DNA of 64,000 nucleotides. It comes from Butyricicoccus sp. GTDB taxonomy: Bacteria; Bacillota; Clostridia; Oscillospirales; Butyricicoccaceae. Of the stretch, positions 41,835-50,403 are shown piece by piece. The position numbers and the translations under genes are program-made. The DNA is taken from assembly GCA_017886875.1 (NCBI GenBank), contig JAGHIZ010000069.1, positions 1-64,000 of the forward strand, in the 5' to 3' direction. The notes beneath the pieces are model-generated. The model worked only from the letters and a program-made list of their open reading frames with translations. It searched no databases and was not told the origin of the DNA. Position 1 is the first letter of the stretch. Every line of letters begins with the position of its first letter.

Positions 41835-43103
41835 ATGCAATTACAAGAACTAAACGAAGAAAAGAAAATTGAAAAAGCTGTGCTTGTTGGTCTTAGTTGT
41901 CATTCATTTAAACCAGAAGAAAATTCTGACGAGCGTACTATGGCAGAGCTTGCCGCACTGCTTGAAACAGCAGGCGGTGAATGTGTGGCTATGACACTGC
42001 AAAACCGCCCAGCACCTGATGCCCGCACTTTTATTGGTGAGGGCAAAGCGGAAGAAATTAAAAATCTTGTAGATGCTAATGATGCAAATTTAGTTATTTT
42101 TGATAACGAGCTTTCACCATCTCAAATGAGCAATCTTGAGAAATTAACAGGTGTTACTGTACTTGATAGGTCTGCATTGATACTTGATATTTTTGCTCAA
42201 AGAGCAAGAACAGGAGAGGGTAAACTGCAAGTAGAGCTTGCTCAATATCAATATATTTTACCTAGACTTTCTGGTCTTGGTAAGTCTATGAGTAGACTTG
42301 GTGGTGGTATTGGTACTCGTGGTCCTGGTGAAAGTAAACTGGAAAGCGACAGACGTCATATTAGACGCAGAATAGACAAACTAAGAGCCGACCTTGAACA
42401 AGTTCGTGCAGTTCGTGCGGTTCAGCGTAGACAACGTCAGAAAACCGAAATGCCACTTGTAGCAATAGTAGGTTATACAAATGCGGGTAAATCTACACTG
42501 CTTAACTTTTTAACAGATGCAGGTATTGAGGCTAATAACAGATTATTTGACACACTAGACCCTACAACCCGTAAAAAACGTATATCAGATACTCAGGAAA
42601 TTTTATTAAGTGATACAGTAGGCTTTATTAGAAAACTGCCTCATCATTTAGTATCTGCATTTAAGGCAACGCTTGAAGAACTTAAATATGCAGATTTACT
42701 TCTTCATGTTATAGATATATCTGACCCAGACTGGGAAATTCATGAGCAGACTGTTAACAAAGTAATAGAACAGCTTGGTGCAAACGAAATACCAAAGATT
42801 TTAGTTTATAATAAAGCGGATAAATGCGATGTTTTACCATATTTAGAACAGGGAAGTGTTGCAATATCTGCAAAAACAGGCATGGGCGAACAAGAGCTGC
42901 TTTCAGCTATTGAAAAAGCTCTTGGTAAAGGTAAACACCAAATGAAAATGCTCATTCCATACTCTGATGGTTTTGCACTAGATATAATTCATAGAGAAGC
43001 TCAAGTGCTTTCAGTGGAATATGCAGGAGAAGGCACAATAGTTGAAGCTATTATGGACGATAAATTATGTGGTCAAATGAAAAAATATGAAATAACACAA
43101 TAA
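41835..43103 (+). CDS. hflX: GTPase HflX
   Basis: A 422-residue ribosome-associated GTPase. The N-terminal HflX domain (about 1-190) ends in the GLGKSMSRLGGGIGTRGPGE glycine-rich segment and a helical arm. The G domain has AIVGYTNAGKSTL (G1, about 210), LSDTVGFIRKLP (G3) and YNKADKCD (G4). HflX splits stalled 70S ribosomes under stress. It lies 21 bp before the YigZ-type gene and follows the rpmE terminator, with GGAGGG before its ATG. Confidence 0.95.
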   Translation: MQLQELNEEKKIEKAVLVGLSCHSFKPEENSDERTMAELAALLETAGGECVAMTLQNRPAPDARTFIGEGKAEEIKNLVDANDANLVIFDNELSPSQMSNLEKLTGVTVLDRSALILDIFAQRARTGEGKLQVELAQYQYILPRLSGLGKSMSRLGGGIGTRGPGESKLESDRRHIRRRIDKLRADLEQVRAVRAVQRRQRQKTEMPLVAIVGYTNAGKSTLLNFLTDAGIEANNRLFDTLDPTTRKKRISDTQEILLSDTVGFIRKLPHHLVSAFKATLEELKYADLLLHVIDISDPDWEIHEQTVNKVIEQLGANEIPKILVYNKADKCDVLPYLEQGSVAISAKTGMGEQELLSAIEKALGKGKHQMKMLIPYSDGFALDIIHREAQVLSVEYAGEGTIVEAIMDDKLCGQMKKYEITQ

Positions 43104-43124
43104 GCTAAATCGGGAGGTGAGCAC

Positions 43125-43757
43125 ATGAAAGATTATTTTATACCGTTTAAACCCTATGGTGAGGATAATTTTATAGAAAAACGTTCCAAATTTACGGGTA
43201 GATTATGGCATGTGGAAACACCCGAAGAAGCAACAGAAAAAATAAAACAAATGCGTGAAACCTATTGGGACGCTGCACATAATTGTTGGGCGTATATTTT
43301 GCGTGATGGTAATATAATGCGTTATTCTGATGATGGAGAGCCACAAGGTACAGCGGGTATGCCAATACTTGAGGTTTTAAGACATGAAAATTTAGTTGAT
43401 GTATGTTGTGTTGTTACCAGATATTTTGGCGGTATATTACTTGGAACTGGTGGACTTGTTAGAGCATATACTAAAGGTACACAAATTGCAATAGCTGCCG
43501 CTGGAGTTCAGCAAATGAGTATGTTTTCAGTTGTGCTTATAGCTTGCCCTTATTCACTGCTTGGAATTATACAACAAATATTACCAGAACTAAACTGCAC
43601 CATAGAGGAAACCGATTATGGTGCAGATGTCACACTCACTTGTACAGTACCTGAAGGTACTGAAAATGCACTTAATAAAGCTCTTGCAGATGCCACAGCG
43701 GGACAAGTTTCAGCTGAAGTTATTGAGACTAAATTTATGGGCAGACGCATAAAATAA
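43125..43757 (+). CDS. YigZ/IMPACT-family protein
   Basis: A 210-residue protein with an N-terminal UPF0029/IMPACT domain (about 1-115; KRSKFTGRL, HNCWAYILRD, YSDDGEPQGTAGMPILEVL and VVTRYFGGILLGTGGLVRAY) and a C-terminal DUF1949 ferredoxin-like domain (about 135-200). The family may act on translation or RNA, but the activity is not established. It is co-directional with hflX and probably in the same operon. Confidence 0.9.
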   Translation: MKDYFIPFKPYGEDNFIEKRSKFTGRLWHVETPEEATEKIKQMRETYWDAAHNCWAYILRDGNIMRYSDDGEPQGTAGMPILEVLRHENLVDVCCVVTRYFGGILLGTGGLVRAYTKGTQIAIAAAGVQQMSMFSVVLIACPYSLLGIIQQILPELNCTIEETDYGADVTLTCTVPEGTENALNKALADATAGQVSAEVIETKFMGRRIK

Positions 43758-43784
43758 AATTTCTTAAAAAATTATAAAAAACTG

Positions 43785-43813
43785 TTGACAAATAAAATAT
43801 ACAGTGATATACT
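43785..43813 (+). promoter_or_regulatory. Promoter of the first tRNA-Pro unit
   Basis: TTGACA (43785-43790), 17-bp spacer ending TGA, TATACT (43808-43813). The transcript should begin at the leader hairpin. Confidence 0.85.
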
Positions 43814-43818
43814 ATAAA

Positions 43819-43845
43819 AGCTGTCAGCGAGAAGGTGTGACAGCT
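43819..43845 (+). promoter_or_regulatory. 5' leader hairpin of the first tRNA-Pro
   Basis: AGCTGTCA (43819-43826) pairs with TGACAGCT (43838-43845) around an 11-nt loop, just before the tRNA. The identical 8-bp stem, with a different loop, precedes the second copy. Confidence 0.7.
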
Positions 43846-43851
43846 TAATAA

Positions 43852-43927
43852 CGAGGTGTAGCGCAGCTGGTAGCGCGCCTGTTTTGGGAGCAGGATGCCG
43901 CAGGTTCAAGTCCTGTCACCTCGACCA
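43852..43927 (+). tRNA. tRNA-Pro (TGG), copy 1
   Basis: A 76-nt cloverleaf with encoded CCA: acceptor CGAGGTG/CACCTCG, D-stem GCGC, anticodon stem CCTGT/GCAGG with loop TTTGGGA (anticodon TGG) and T-arm GCAGG-TTCAAGT-CCTGT. It is identical to the copy at 44086-44161. Confidence 0.97.
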
Positions 43928-43930
43928 TCT

Positions 43931-43969
43931 AAAACGTGTAGATTTTTTATCTGCACGTTTTATTTTTTT
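43931..43969 (+). terminator. Terminator of the first tRNA-Pro unit
   Basis: AAAACGTGTAGAT (43931-43943) pairs with ATCTGCACGTTTT (43949-43961), then ATTTTTTT. Confidence 0.85.
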
Positions 43970-44019
43970 AGTATATGTCGAACTTTATAAAAAAATATAT
44001 AAGAAACTCAAAATTAGTA

Positions 44020-44048
44020 TTGACAAAAAATATATATAGTGATATACT
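44020..44048 (+). promoter_or_regulatory. Promoter of the second tRNA-Pro unit
   Basis: TTGACA (44020-44025), 17-bp spacer ending TGA, TATACT (44043-44048); same layout as the first unit. Confidence 0.85.
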
Positions 44049-44053
44049 ATAGA

Positions 44054-44080
44054 AGCTGTCAGCGAAAAAGCATGACAGCT
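44054..44080 (+). promoter_or_regulatory. 5' leader hairpin of the second tRNA-Pro
   Basis: The same AGCTGTCA/TGACAGCT stem as in the first unit, with a loop differing at several positions. Stem conserved and loop variable suggests the structure matters. Confidence 0.7.
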
Positions 44081-44085
44081 AATAA

Positions 44086-44161
44086 CGAGGTGTAGCGCAG
44101 CTGGTAGCGCGCCTGTTTTGGGAGCAGGATGCCGCAGGTTCAAGTCCTGTCACCTCGACCA
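44086..44161 (+). tRNA. tRNA-Pro (TGG), copy 2
   Basis: Identical over 76 nt, including CCA, to 43852-43927. It has its own promoter and terminator, so the whole transcription unit, not just the tRNA, was duplicated. Confidence 0.97.
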
Positions 44162-44164
44162 CCT

Positions 44165-44202
44165 AAAGCGTGTAGATTATTTTCTACACGCTTTATTTTT
44201 TT
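44165..44202 (+). terminator. Terminator of the second tRNA-Pro unit
   Basis: AAAGCGTGTAG (44165-44175) pairs perfectly with CTACACGCTTT (44184-44194), then ATTTTTTT. Confidence 0.88.
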
Positions 44203-44207
44203 GCCTA

Positions 44208-44236
44208 TTGAAACATTAGTAAAAAGATGATAGCAT
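44208..44236 (+). promoter_or_regulatory. Putative promoter of the small acidic gene
   Basis: TTGAAA (44208-44213), 17-bp spacer, TAGCAT (44231-44236), 37 bp before the start codon. Confidence 0.5.
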
Positions 44237-44272
44237 AATCTTGTAAAAAATTATTATTAGAGGTTTACTATC

Positions 44273-44494
44273 ATGGCTGAAATCTTTTATTTACCAATAA
44301 CTAATGAAGATGAGCTATATAAAATGAGCTCAAATGAGCTTATAGTTCTACTAAAAAACTTGAATATGCAAATTGAGCAGTTAAATCAAGATGAACCAGA
44401 GGACATGATGAGTGAAGAATATGAAATCTGGGGAGATAAACACGAAAAACTAGAGGATTTAATAGATATAATTTCCGAAATATTAGATAAGTAA
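44273..44494 (+). CDS. Small acidic helical protein, unknown function
   Basis: A 73-residue, strongly acidic protein (many D/E, few basic residues), apparently all helical, with a central segment LIVLLKNLNMQIEQLNQ and a C-terminal helix LEDLIDIISEILDK. There is no signal peptide, membrane segment or recognised motif. It has its own promoter and terminator, and GAGG precedes the ATG, so it looks like a real gene. Such small acidic proteins can be DNA mimics or partners of larger proteins, but I have no basis for a function. Confidence 0.65.
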   Translation: MAEIFYLPITNEDELYKMSSNELIVLLKNLNMQIEQLNQDEPEDMMSEEYEIWGDKHEKLEDLIDIISEILDK

Positions 44495-44526
44495 AAAAAC
44501 ACATCGGCAAAAAGATGTGTTTTTTA
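44493..44526. terminator. Bidirectional intrinsic terminator
   Basis: AAAACACATC (44496-44505) pairs with GATGTGTTTT (44514-44523). There is an A-run before and a T-run after, so it serves both the small acidic gene and the convergent SLOG gene. Confidence 0.82.
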
Positions 44527-44558
44527 ATAATAATAAATGTCAAAAAATGTACATTTTA

Positions 44559-44903
44559 TTAATCGTGACAAGGTAAAACCTTCAAAGATGTATTTGTTTC
44601 TATACAATATTTCATAATAAAACTAGAACCTCTTGATTTTCCGTCCCAAAGAACTAAAACATAATCAGCTAGGCAAACTATTTGCTCATTTCGTCTTATA
44701 GTGGCTGCTCGACCATATTTAGAATAATCCGGCAAAATCTCTATATAATTAAGTTGATTTTCTTCAGCATATATTTTTGCAAGAGTGTCTGCACCTTTTG
44801 AACCGCCTGATATAATTGTGCTTGCACCTTGTGGAACTTTGCTGCAAAGCAACTTATAATATCTTTCGTCAACGCTGCGAGAACCAACAATAGCTACTTT
44901 CAT
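44559..44903 (-). CDS. SLOG-domain (YspA/DUF2493-like) nucleotide-binding protein
   Basis: A 114-residue single-domain protein with the SLOG Rossmann-like signatures: MKVAIVGSRSV at the N-terminus, STIISGGSKGADTLAKIYA (about 29-47), a GRAATIRRNEQIV helix and ADYVLVLWDGKSRGSS (about 79-94). SLOG proteins bind nucleotides or nucleotide-derived ligands; some act with defence or DNA-uptake systems (DprA is a relative), others are stand-alone. No effector gene is adjacent apart from the convergent small acidic gene, so its role is open. Confidence 0.82.
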   Translation of the reverse strand: MKVAIVGSRSVDERYYKLLCSKVPQGASTIISGGSKGADTLAKIYAEENQLNYIEILPDYSKYGRAATIRRNEQIVCLADYVLVLWDGKSRGSSFIMKYCIETNTSLKVLPCHD

Positions 44904-45072
44904 AATAAAAAGCCTCTTAAAATTTATTATAACACATTATAGCATTTTTAAAATGTAAAAATCAAGCAGATGACTAAAATAAGGAATAAAACCAAATCTT
45001 ATTTGTTATTACAAACAATCTCAGCTTTTTTTTTATTGTTTTGTGGAATAGTAAATGCAGGAGGTGAATGTT

Positions 45073-46068
45073 TTGAAAAAACTAACTGCATGTATAATAA
45101 CATTTTTATTTACGCTTTCTATTTCAGCAGGTGCAGTAAATCATGACATGCTTATTCCTGTGGGTAGAGCTGTGGGAATACAAATGTCATCACAAGGTTT
45201 GCTTGTTGAAGGTGTATCACCAGTTGATACTTCAAATGGTCAGCAAAATCCAGCAGAAAAAGCTGGTATTAAAACAGGTGATATAATAATTAGCGTAAAC
45301 GATGAAAAAATGCAAGATGGTGCTAGTTTCCAAAAAGCGGTTTCATTATCAGGCGAAAATCCTATAAAGATAAAAATTATGCGTGGTGATGAACAAAAAG
45401 AGATAAATGTAACGCCTGTAAAGGATACAAACGGTGTTTGTAAATTAGGTATTCGTGTGCGTGACACTATAAATGGTATAGGCACAATAACTTATGTAGA
45501 TGCTGATACAGGTGAATATGGTTCACTAGGTCATGGCATATGTAGCGGTGAAAATGGACTTTTAATACCATTAAAACAAGGTAGCTTGATGCAAGCTTCA
45601 GTTAGCAGAGTAGTAAAGGGTATAGCAGGTACTCCGGGTTGCTTACAAGGCGATTTTAACACTGAATATGATATCGGTACAGTTGAAAAAAATACTTTAA
45701 CTGGTATTTATGGCACATTTACCGATAACTCATATTATAAAAATTTAAAACCGATGGAAGTTGCAAGTTCAGATGAAATTAAAACTGGTCAGGCTATAAT
45801 TTTATCCAATATAGCGGGAGAAGAAGTGAAGGAATATACCTGTGAAATTGAAAAGGTATATGGTGCAGGTGGTGAATACGATAGAAGTATGACCATTCGT
45901 ATAACAGATGATACACTTATTGAAAAAACTGGTGGTATAGTCCAAGGTATGAGTGGTAGTCCTGTTATACAAAACGGAAAAATTATCGGTGCTGTAACTC
46001 ATGTTTTAGTCAGCGACCCAACAAGAGGTTATGCAATACAAATAGAAAAAATGCTAGAGAAAGCTTGA
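45073..46068 (+). CDS. spoIVB: SpoIVB signalling peptidase (S55)
   Basis: A 331-residue forespore serine protease. It has an N-terminal membrane anchor/signal (about 1-20), a PDZ domain (about 40-110; NPAEKAGIKTGDIIISVND) and the S55 protease domain with the catalytic histidine in YGSLGHGIC (about 155) and the serine in VQGMSGSPVIQNGK (about 293). Secreted from the forespore, it cuts SpoIVFA to activate pro-sigma-K processing. The TTG at 45073 is chosen because AGGAGGTG ends 8 bases before it. The gene precedes spo0A, as in Bacillus. Confidence 0.94.
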   Translation: MKKLTACIITFLFTLSISAGAVNHDMLIPVGRAVGIQMSSQGLLVEGVSPVDTSNGQQNPAEKAGIKTGDIIISVNDEKMQDGASFQKAVSLSGENPIKIKIMRGDEQKEINVTPVKDTNGVCKLGIRVRDTINGIGTITYVDADTGEYGSLGHGICSGENGLLIPLKQGSLMQASVSRVVKGIAGTPGCLQGDFNTEYDIGTVEKNTLTGIYGTFTDNSYYKNLKPMEVASSDEIKTGQAIILSNIAGEEVKEYTCEIEKVYGAGGEYDRSMTIRITDDTLIEKTGGIVQGMSGSPVIQNGKIIGAVTHVLVSDPTRGYAIQIEKMLEKA

Positions 46069-46090
46069 TTAATTTATTTTTTGGCACAAA

Positions 46091-46107
46091 TGTCGAAAAA
46101 AGTCGAA
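46091..46107 (+). promoter_or_regulatory. Tandem 0A boxes upstream of spo0A
   Basis: A perfect Spo0A box TGTCGAA (46091-46097) and a one-mismatch copy AGTCGAA (46101-46107) are spaced exactly 10 bp apart, about 125 bp before spo0A. Same-face tandem spacing suits a Spo0A dimer. Confidence 0.6.
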
Positions 46108-46231
46108 AAAGATAAATAGAAAAATATAGAAAATTATCTTGAGATACTTGTTATTTTGTCATTAGTATGGTAAATTATGGATAATGAAAGTGAGATTATA
46201 AAATAAACACATGTGAAAGGTGAATGACATC

Positions 46232-46996
46232 ATGGATAACAAAATTAAAGTATTACTTGCCGATAGCGACCGAGAATTTTGCAGCTTTGTAGAAGAAAGC
46301 TTTGCAAAAAATGATAAGATAGAGCTTGTTGGCGTGACTTCAAGTGGACGTGAAACCTTAACTATAGCGGAAAACACAGATTATGATTTGCTGCTTATAG
46401 ATTTAATGCTACCAGATATTGACGGGTTAAGTGTTATACAATCATTAAATGAAACCAAAAAAGATAAGGGTATATTTGTTGTTTCTGCTTTTGCAAGTGT
46501 TGAAGCAGCAACAGAATGTTCTAAATTTGGCGTAAGTCATTTTATGTGTAAACCACTGGATATTAAAACACTTACAAAGCGTATTTTAAACTGGAAAAAT
46601 ACAAAAGCTCAAATTATTCCAGTTTCTCCTCAAAATCAGGCTGTAGCACTTGAAGTTAAAGTAACAGAGGTTATCCATCAAGTAGGTGTTCCAGCTCATA
46701 TTAAAGGATATCAATATCTAAGAGAAGCTATTATGATGGCTGTTGAAGATATGAATTCTGTTGGAGCAATAACAAAAATTCTTTATCCTGCAATCGCTAA
46801 ACAGTTTAAAACAACTTCTTCAAGAGTTGAACGTGCTATACGCCATGCTATTGAAGTTGCATGGGATAGAGGTGACCTTGAAACCCTGCAAAGCTATTTT
46901 GGTTATACTGTTTCTGGTATAAAAGGTAAACCAACCAATAGCGAGTTTATCTCTATGATTGCGGATAGACTTAGATTAGAGTTGAAATTTGGTTAA
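46232..46996 (+). CDS. spo0A: Sporulation master regulator Spo0A
   Basis: A 254-residue response regulator. The receiver domain (about 1-120) has the acidic pair D11/D13, the phosphorylation aspartate D57 in [12 protein letters not shown] and the lysine in MCKPLD. The linker leads to the Spo0A-specific DNA-binding domain (about 145-254) with the near-invariant recognition region [18 protein letters not shown]. When phosphorylated it starts sporulation. The ATG at 46232 gives [20 protein letters not shown] lies 9 bases ahead. Tandem 0A boxes upstream suggest autoregulation. Confidence 0.97.
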   Translation: MDNKIKVLLADSDREFCSFVEESFAKNDKIELVGVTSSGRETLTIAENTDYDLLLIDLMLPDIDGLSVIQSLNETKKDKGIFVVSAFASVEAATECSKFGVSHFMCKPLDIKTLTKRILNWKNTKAQIIPVSPQNQAVALEVKVTEVIHQVGVPAHIKGYQYLREAIMMAVEDMNSVGAITKILYPAIAKQFKTTSSRVERAIRHAIEVAWDRGDLETLQSYFGYTVSGIKGKPTNSEFISMIADRLRLELKFG

Positions 46997-47010
46997 AATA
47001 TAAAATTTTT

Positions 47011-47041
47011 AGGTCTGAAGGCTAATCTTCAGACCTTTTTT
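47011..47041 (+). terminator. Intrinsic terminator after spo0A
   Basis: AGGTCTGAAG (47011-47020) pairs with CTTCAGACCT (47027-47036), followed by a T-run. Confidence 0.88.
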
Positions 47042-47096
47042 GTTAATATCTACAAACAAAACGCATGAATTACACTAGCTTTCGTAGGTGCATTTA

Positions 47097-47125
47097 TTGT
47101 TTAAAATTTTAAAATATGTTATCAT
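47097..47125 (+). promoter_or_regulatory. Promoter of lepA-hemW
   Basis: TTGTTT (47097-47102), 17-bp spacer with TGT directly before TATCAT (47120-47125). The lepA GTG is 42 bp downstream. Confidence 0.6.
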
Positions 47126-47166
47126 AATAAACAGTAATTATTTATTATTTATAAAGGAGTTTTGGC

Positions 47167-48975
47167 GTGAGGTCACAAGATAAAATTCGTAATTTTTCTA
47201 TAATTGCACATATTGACCATGGTAAATCCACTTTGGCTGACAGACTTTTAGAGCAATGTCAGGCAGTTTCCCAAAGAGAAATGGAAGAACAGCTCTTAGA
47301 TAATATGGATTTAGAGCGTGAACGTGGTATCACTATTAAAGCTCGTGCAGTTCGTATGGAATATAAAGCTGATGATGGCGAAACTTATCATATAAATCTT
47401 ATTGATACCCCTGGACATGTTGACTTTAATTATGAAGTTTCTCGTTCACTTGCTGCATGTGAAGGTGCACTTCTTGTTGTTGATGCTGCACAGGGAATAG
47501 AGGCTCAAACACTTGGTAACACTTATCTCGCTATTGATGCAGGGTTGGAAGTTTTACCTATTGTTAATAAAATCGACCTGCCAGCAGCAGACCCACAAAG
47601 GGTTAAACAGGAAATAGAAGATATTATCGGTGTGCCAGCTATGGACGCACCAGAAATTTCCGCAAAAATGGGCATAAATATCCATGATGTAATGGAGGAT
47701 ATTGTCGCAAATGTGCCAGCTCCTAACGGTGATGAAAATAAACCGCTTAGAGCACTTATTTTTGATAGCCAATACGACCCATATAAAGGTGTTATTGTTT
47801 ATATGCGTCTTATGGACGGTCATATTAAAGCGGGTATGAAAGTTAAAATGATGGCAACTGGTGCAGAATTTCAGGTTATTGAGTGTGGTTATCTGCACCC
47901 ACTTGGACTTTCTCCACAAGATGCTTTATATGCTGGTGAAGTTGGCTATTTCACTGCATCTATTAAAAAAGTATCAGATACTCGTGTTGGTGACACTGTA
48001 ACTGAGGTTGATAATCCAACAAGTGAGCCTTTAGCCGGTTATAGACCTGCACAACCTATGGTTTATTGTGGTATATATACCGAGGACGGTTCTAAATATC
48101 CAGATTTGCGTGATGCTTTGGAAAAATTACAGCTAAATGATGCTGCATTGTCATTTGAGCCAGAAAGCTCTGTTGCTCTTGGTTTTGGTTTTCGTTGTGG
48201 TTTCCTTGGTATGCTCCATATGGAAATTATACAAGAGCGTTTGGAACGTGAATTTGACCTCAATTTAGTAACAACTTTACCATCTGTTATTTATGAAATT
48301 GTAAAAACCGATGGCACAACTGTTTATTGTGATAATCCTCATGATTATCCAGACCCTGCCCAAATTGAGGAGGCGAGAGAGCCTTTTGTTAAAGCATCTA
48401 TTATAACTCCTCAAGAATTTGTGGGTAATATTATGCCAATGTGTCAAGAAAGACGTTCAATATTTAAAGATATGGTATATCTTGACTCAACTCTTGTTGA
48501 GCTCCACTATGAAATGCCAACTAATGAAATTATCTATGATTTTTTTGACGCTTTAAAGGCTAGAACTAAGGGTTATGCTTCTCTTGATTATGAATTATCA
48601 GATTATAGAAAGAGCGACCTTGTAAAAGTTGATATGCTGCTTAATGGTGACCAAGTGGACGCACTTTCATTTATTGCACATAAAGATATGGCTTATGCAA
48701 GAGCTAGACGTATTTGTGAAAAGCTAAAGGATAATATTCCACGTCAGCTATTTGAAGTGCCAATTCAAGCGGCAATAGGTGGAAAAGTTATTGCTCGTGA
48801 AACCGTTAAGGCTATGCGTAAAGATGTACTCGCTAAATGTTATGGCGGTGATATAACCCGTAAGAAAAAGCTGCTAGAAAAGCAAAAGGAAGGCAAAAAG
48901 AAAATGCGTTCTCTTGGCACTGTTCAAGTACCAACCGAAGCTTTCCTTGCTGTGCTTAAACTTGATGATGAATAA
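47167..48975 (+). CDS. lepA: Elongation factor 4
   Basis: A 602-residue translational GTPase. G motifs: [13 protein letters not shown] (G1), [11 protein letters not shown] (G2), DTPGHVDF (G3) and VNKIDLP (G4). EF-G-like domains and the LepA-specific C-terminal domain ([20 protein letters not shown]) follow. It acts in ribosome back-translocation and/or 30S biogenesis. It starts with GTG behind AAAGGAG and overlaps hemW by 8 bp, the conserved lepA-hemW pair. Confidence 0.98.
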   Translation: MRSQDKIRNFSIIAHIDHGKSTLADRLLEQCQAVSQREMEEQLLDNMDLERERGITIKARAVRMEYKADDGETYHINLIDTPGHVDFNYEVSRSLAACEGALLVVDAAQGIEAQTLGNTYLAIDAGLEVLPIVNKIDLPAADPQRVKQEIEDIIGVPAMDAPEISAKMGINIHDVMEDIVANVPAPNGDENKPLRALIFDSQYDPYKGVIVYMRLMDGHIKAGMKVKMMATGAEFQVIECGYLHPLGLSPQDALYAGEVGYFTASIKKVSDTRVGDTVTEVDNPTSEPLAGYRPAQPMVYCGIYTEDGSKYPDLRDALEKLQLNDAALSFEPESSVALGFGFRCGFLGMLHMEIIQERLEREFDLNLVTTLPSVIYEIVKTDGTTVYCDNPHDYPDPAQIEEAREPFVKASIITPQEFVGNIMPMCQERRSIFKDMVYLDSTLVELHYEMPTNEIIYDFFDALKARTKGYASLDYELSDYRKSDLVKVDMLLNGDQVDALSFIAHKDMAYARARRICEKLKDNIPRQLFEVPIQAAIGGKVIARETVKAMRKDVLAKCYGGDITRKKKLLEKQKEGKKKMRSLGTVQVPTEAFLAVLKLDDE

Positions 48976-50083
48976 ACTAGGGCTTTATATTCATATTCCG
49001 TTTTGTGCGTCAAAATGTAGTTATTGTGATTTTTATTCATTTGCTGCAAATGACAACCAAATAAATGAATATATAAAGGCATTAATTAAAGAAATTAAAA
49101 GCTGGTCTGAAAAATGCAAACAATATGTGGTGGACACTGTTTATTTTGGTGGCGGTACTCCATCACTTATTGGCGGTGAAAGATTGGCGGAAATAATTAA
49201 AACTATATACAATAGTTTTAATGTTGGGTTAGATGCAGAAATAACAGTTGAATGTAACCCAGACAGCATAAACGAAGATTTATTATTAAATCTAAAAAAA
49301 GTAAATGTTAATAGGCTTTCAATAGGCGTTCAAGCTATGCAAGATGATATGCTTAAAAGACTTTCAAGACGTCATACAGCTTTACAGGCTAAACATGCGG
49401 TAAAGCTCGCTAAAAAGTATGGATTTAATAATATTTCGCTTGATTTAATGTATGCACTGCCAAATCAAACTATTGATATGGTGCTTGATAGCTTAAATCA
49501 AATGCTAGAGCTTGAGCCAGTTCATTTATCATGTTATGCACTCAAGGTTGAGGAGGGCACACCTCTTTCAAAACAAAATCCTATTTTACCAGATGAAGAT
49601 ATTTCTGCTGATATGTATAATGCAATCTGTGAAACACTAAAAAAACATGGTTTTGAGCATTATGAAATATCTAATTGGGCAAAAAGCGGCTATTATTCAA
49701 GACATAATTCACGTTATTGGGATTTATCTGAGTATTTAGGAATAGGCTCATCAGCACATTCACTGTTTAATGGCAAAAGATTTGAATATTCAGCTAATAT
49801 AAATGATTTTATCTTAGGGGTTAAACCAATAGAAGAAGAACATATAAATGGTTTTGGTCAAGCTGAAGAATTTATTATGTTGGCACTTAGAACCTCAAAA
49901 GGGATAAATTCATTTGAGTATGAGCAAAAATTTAATAAACCATTTAAGCCCATTGCAAAAGCTTTAAAAAAATATATAGCTTATGGTTTTGTTCAAAATA
50001 TAGATAATACATGGAATTTTACAGAGAAAGGTTTCCTTGTATCAAATACGATTTTATCTGATGTTTTAACATCGGTAGAATAA
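48968..50083 (+). CDS. hemW: Radical SAM heme chaperone HemW
   Basis: A 371-residue radical SAM protein with [18 protein letters not shown] (the CxxxCxxC cluster motif, with the Cys following for HemW), [15 protein letters not shown] and [12 protein letters not shown]. HemW is a HemN relative that binds heme and delivers it to respiratory enzymes rather than oxidising coproporphyrinogen. The start is the ATG at 48968 ([11 protein letters not shown]); an in-frame ATG lies 3 bp upstream. It overlaps the lepA stop. Confidence 0.93.
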   Translation: MNKLGLYIHIPFCASKCSYCDFYSFAANDNQINEYIKALIKEIKSWSEKCKQYVVDTVYFGGGTPSLIGGERLAEIIKTIYNSFNVGLDAEITVECNPDSINEDLLLNLKKVNVNRLSIGVQAMQDDMLKRLSRRHTALQAKHAVKLAKKYGFNNISLDLMYALPNQTIDMVLDSLNQMLELEPVHLSCYALKVEEGTPLSKQNPILPDEDISADMYNAICETLKKHGFEHYEISNWAKSGYYSRHNSRYWDLSEYLGIGSSAHSLFNGKRFEYSANINDFILGVKPIEEEHINGFGQAEEFIMLALRTSKGINSFEYEQKFNKPFKPIAKALKKYIAYGFVQNIDNTWNFTEKGFLVSNTILSDVLTSVE

Positions 50084-50117
50084 ATAAACTTTTTTTATAA
50101 TTTTGGAGGTAAATAAA

Positions 50118-50387
50118 ATGCGTGCAGTGATTACCGTAGTAGGCAAAGACCGTACAGGCATTATCGCAAAAATTTCAGAAACACTTTGCAAATGTGATGT
50201 AAACATTCAGGATATAGCTCAGAATGTTATGGAAGAACTATTTGCAATGGTTATGCTGGTTGATATCAGCAAATGTAACATTGATTTTAGTAGTTTAGTT
50301 GAAGCACTAGACAAAGATGGTGAAGAAATGGGTATGAAGGTACACTGTATGCATGAGGATATCTTCAACGCAATGCACCGTATTTAA
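50118..50387 (+). CDS. ACT-domain protein (UPF0237)
   Basis: An 89-residue protein made of a single ACT domain (MRAVITVVGKDRTGIIAKIS...CNVDIQDIAQ-like pattern; here KCDVNIQDIAQNVM). UPF0237 proteins are usually encoded directly before a UPF0210/DUF711 (PFL-like) gene, as here, and probably sense an amino acid or related ligand for that partner. The ATG at 50118 follows GGAGGT. It is 16 bp ahead of the partner gene. Confidence 0.92.
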   Translation: MRAVITVVGKDRTGIIAKISETLCKCDVNIQDIAQNVMEELFAMVMLVDISKCNIDFSSLVEALDKDGEEMGMKVHCMHEDIFNAMHRI

Positions 50388-50403
50388 TGGAGGATAAAGA
50401 CCA

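Noticed and set aside
43976..43982. Perfect 0A box TGTCGAA between the tRNA-Pro units
   Set aside because: A single 7-mer with no sporulation gene downstream; several such matches are expected by chance in a window this size.
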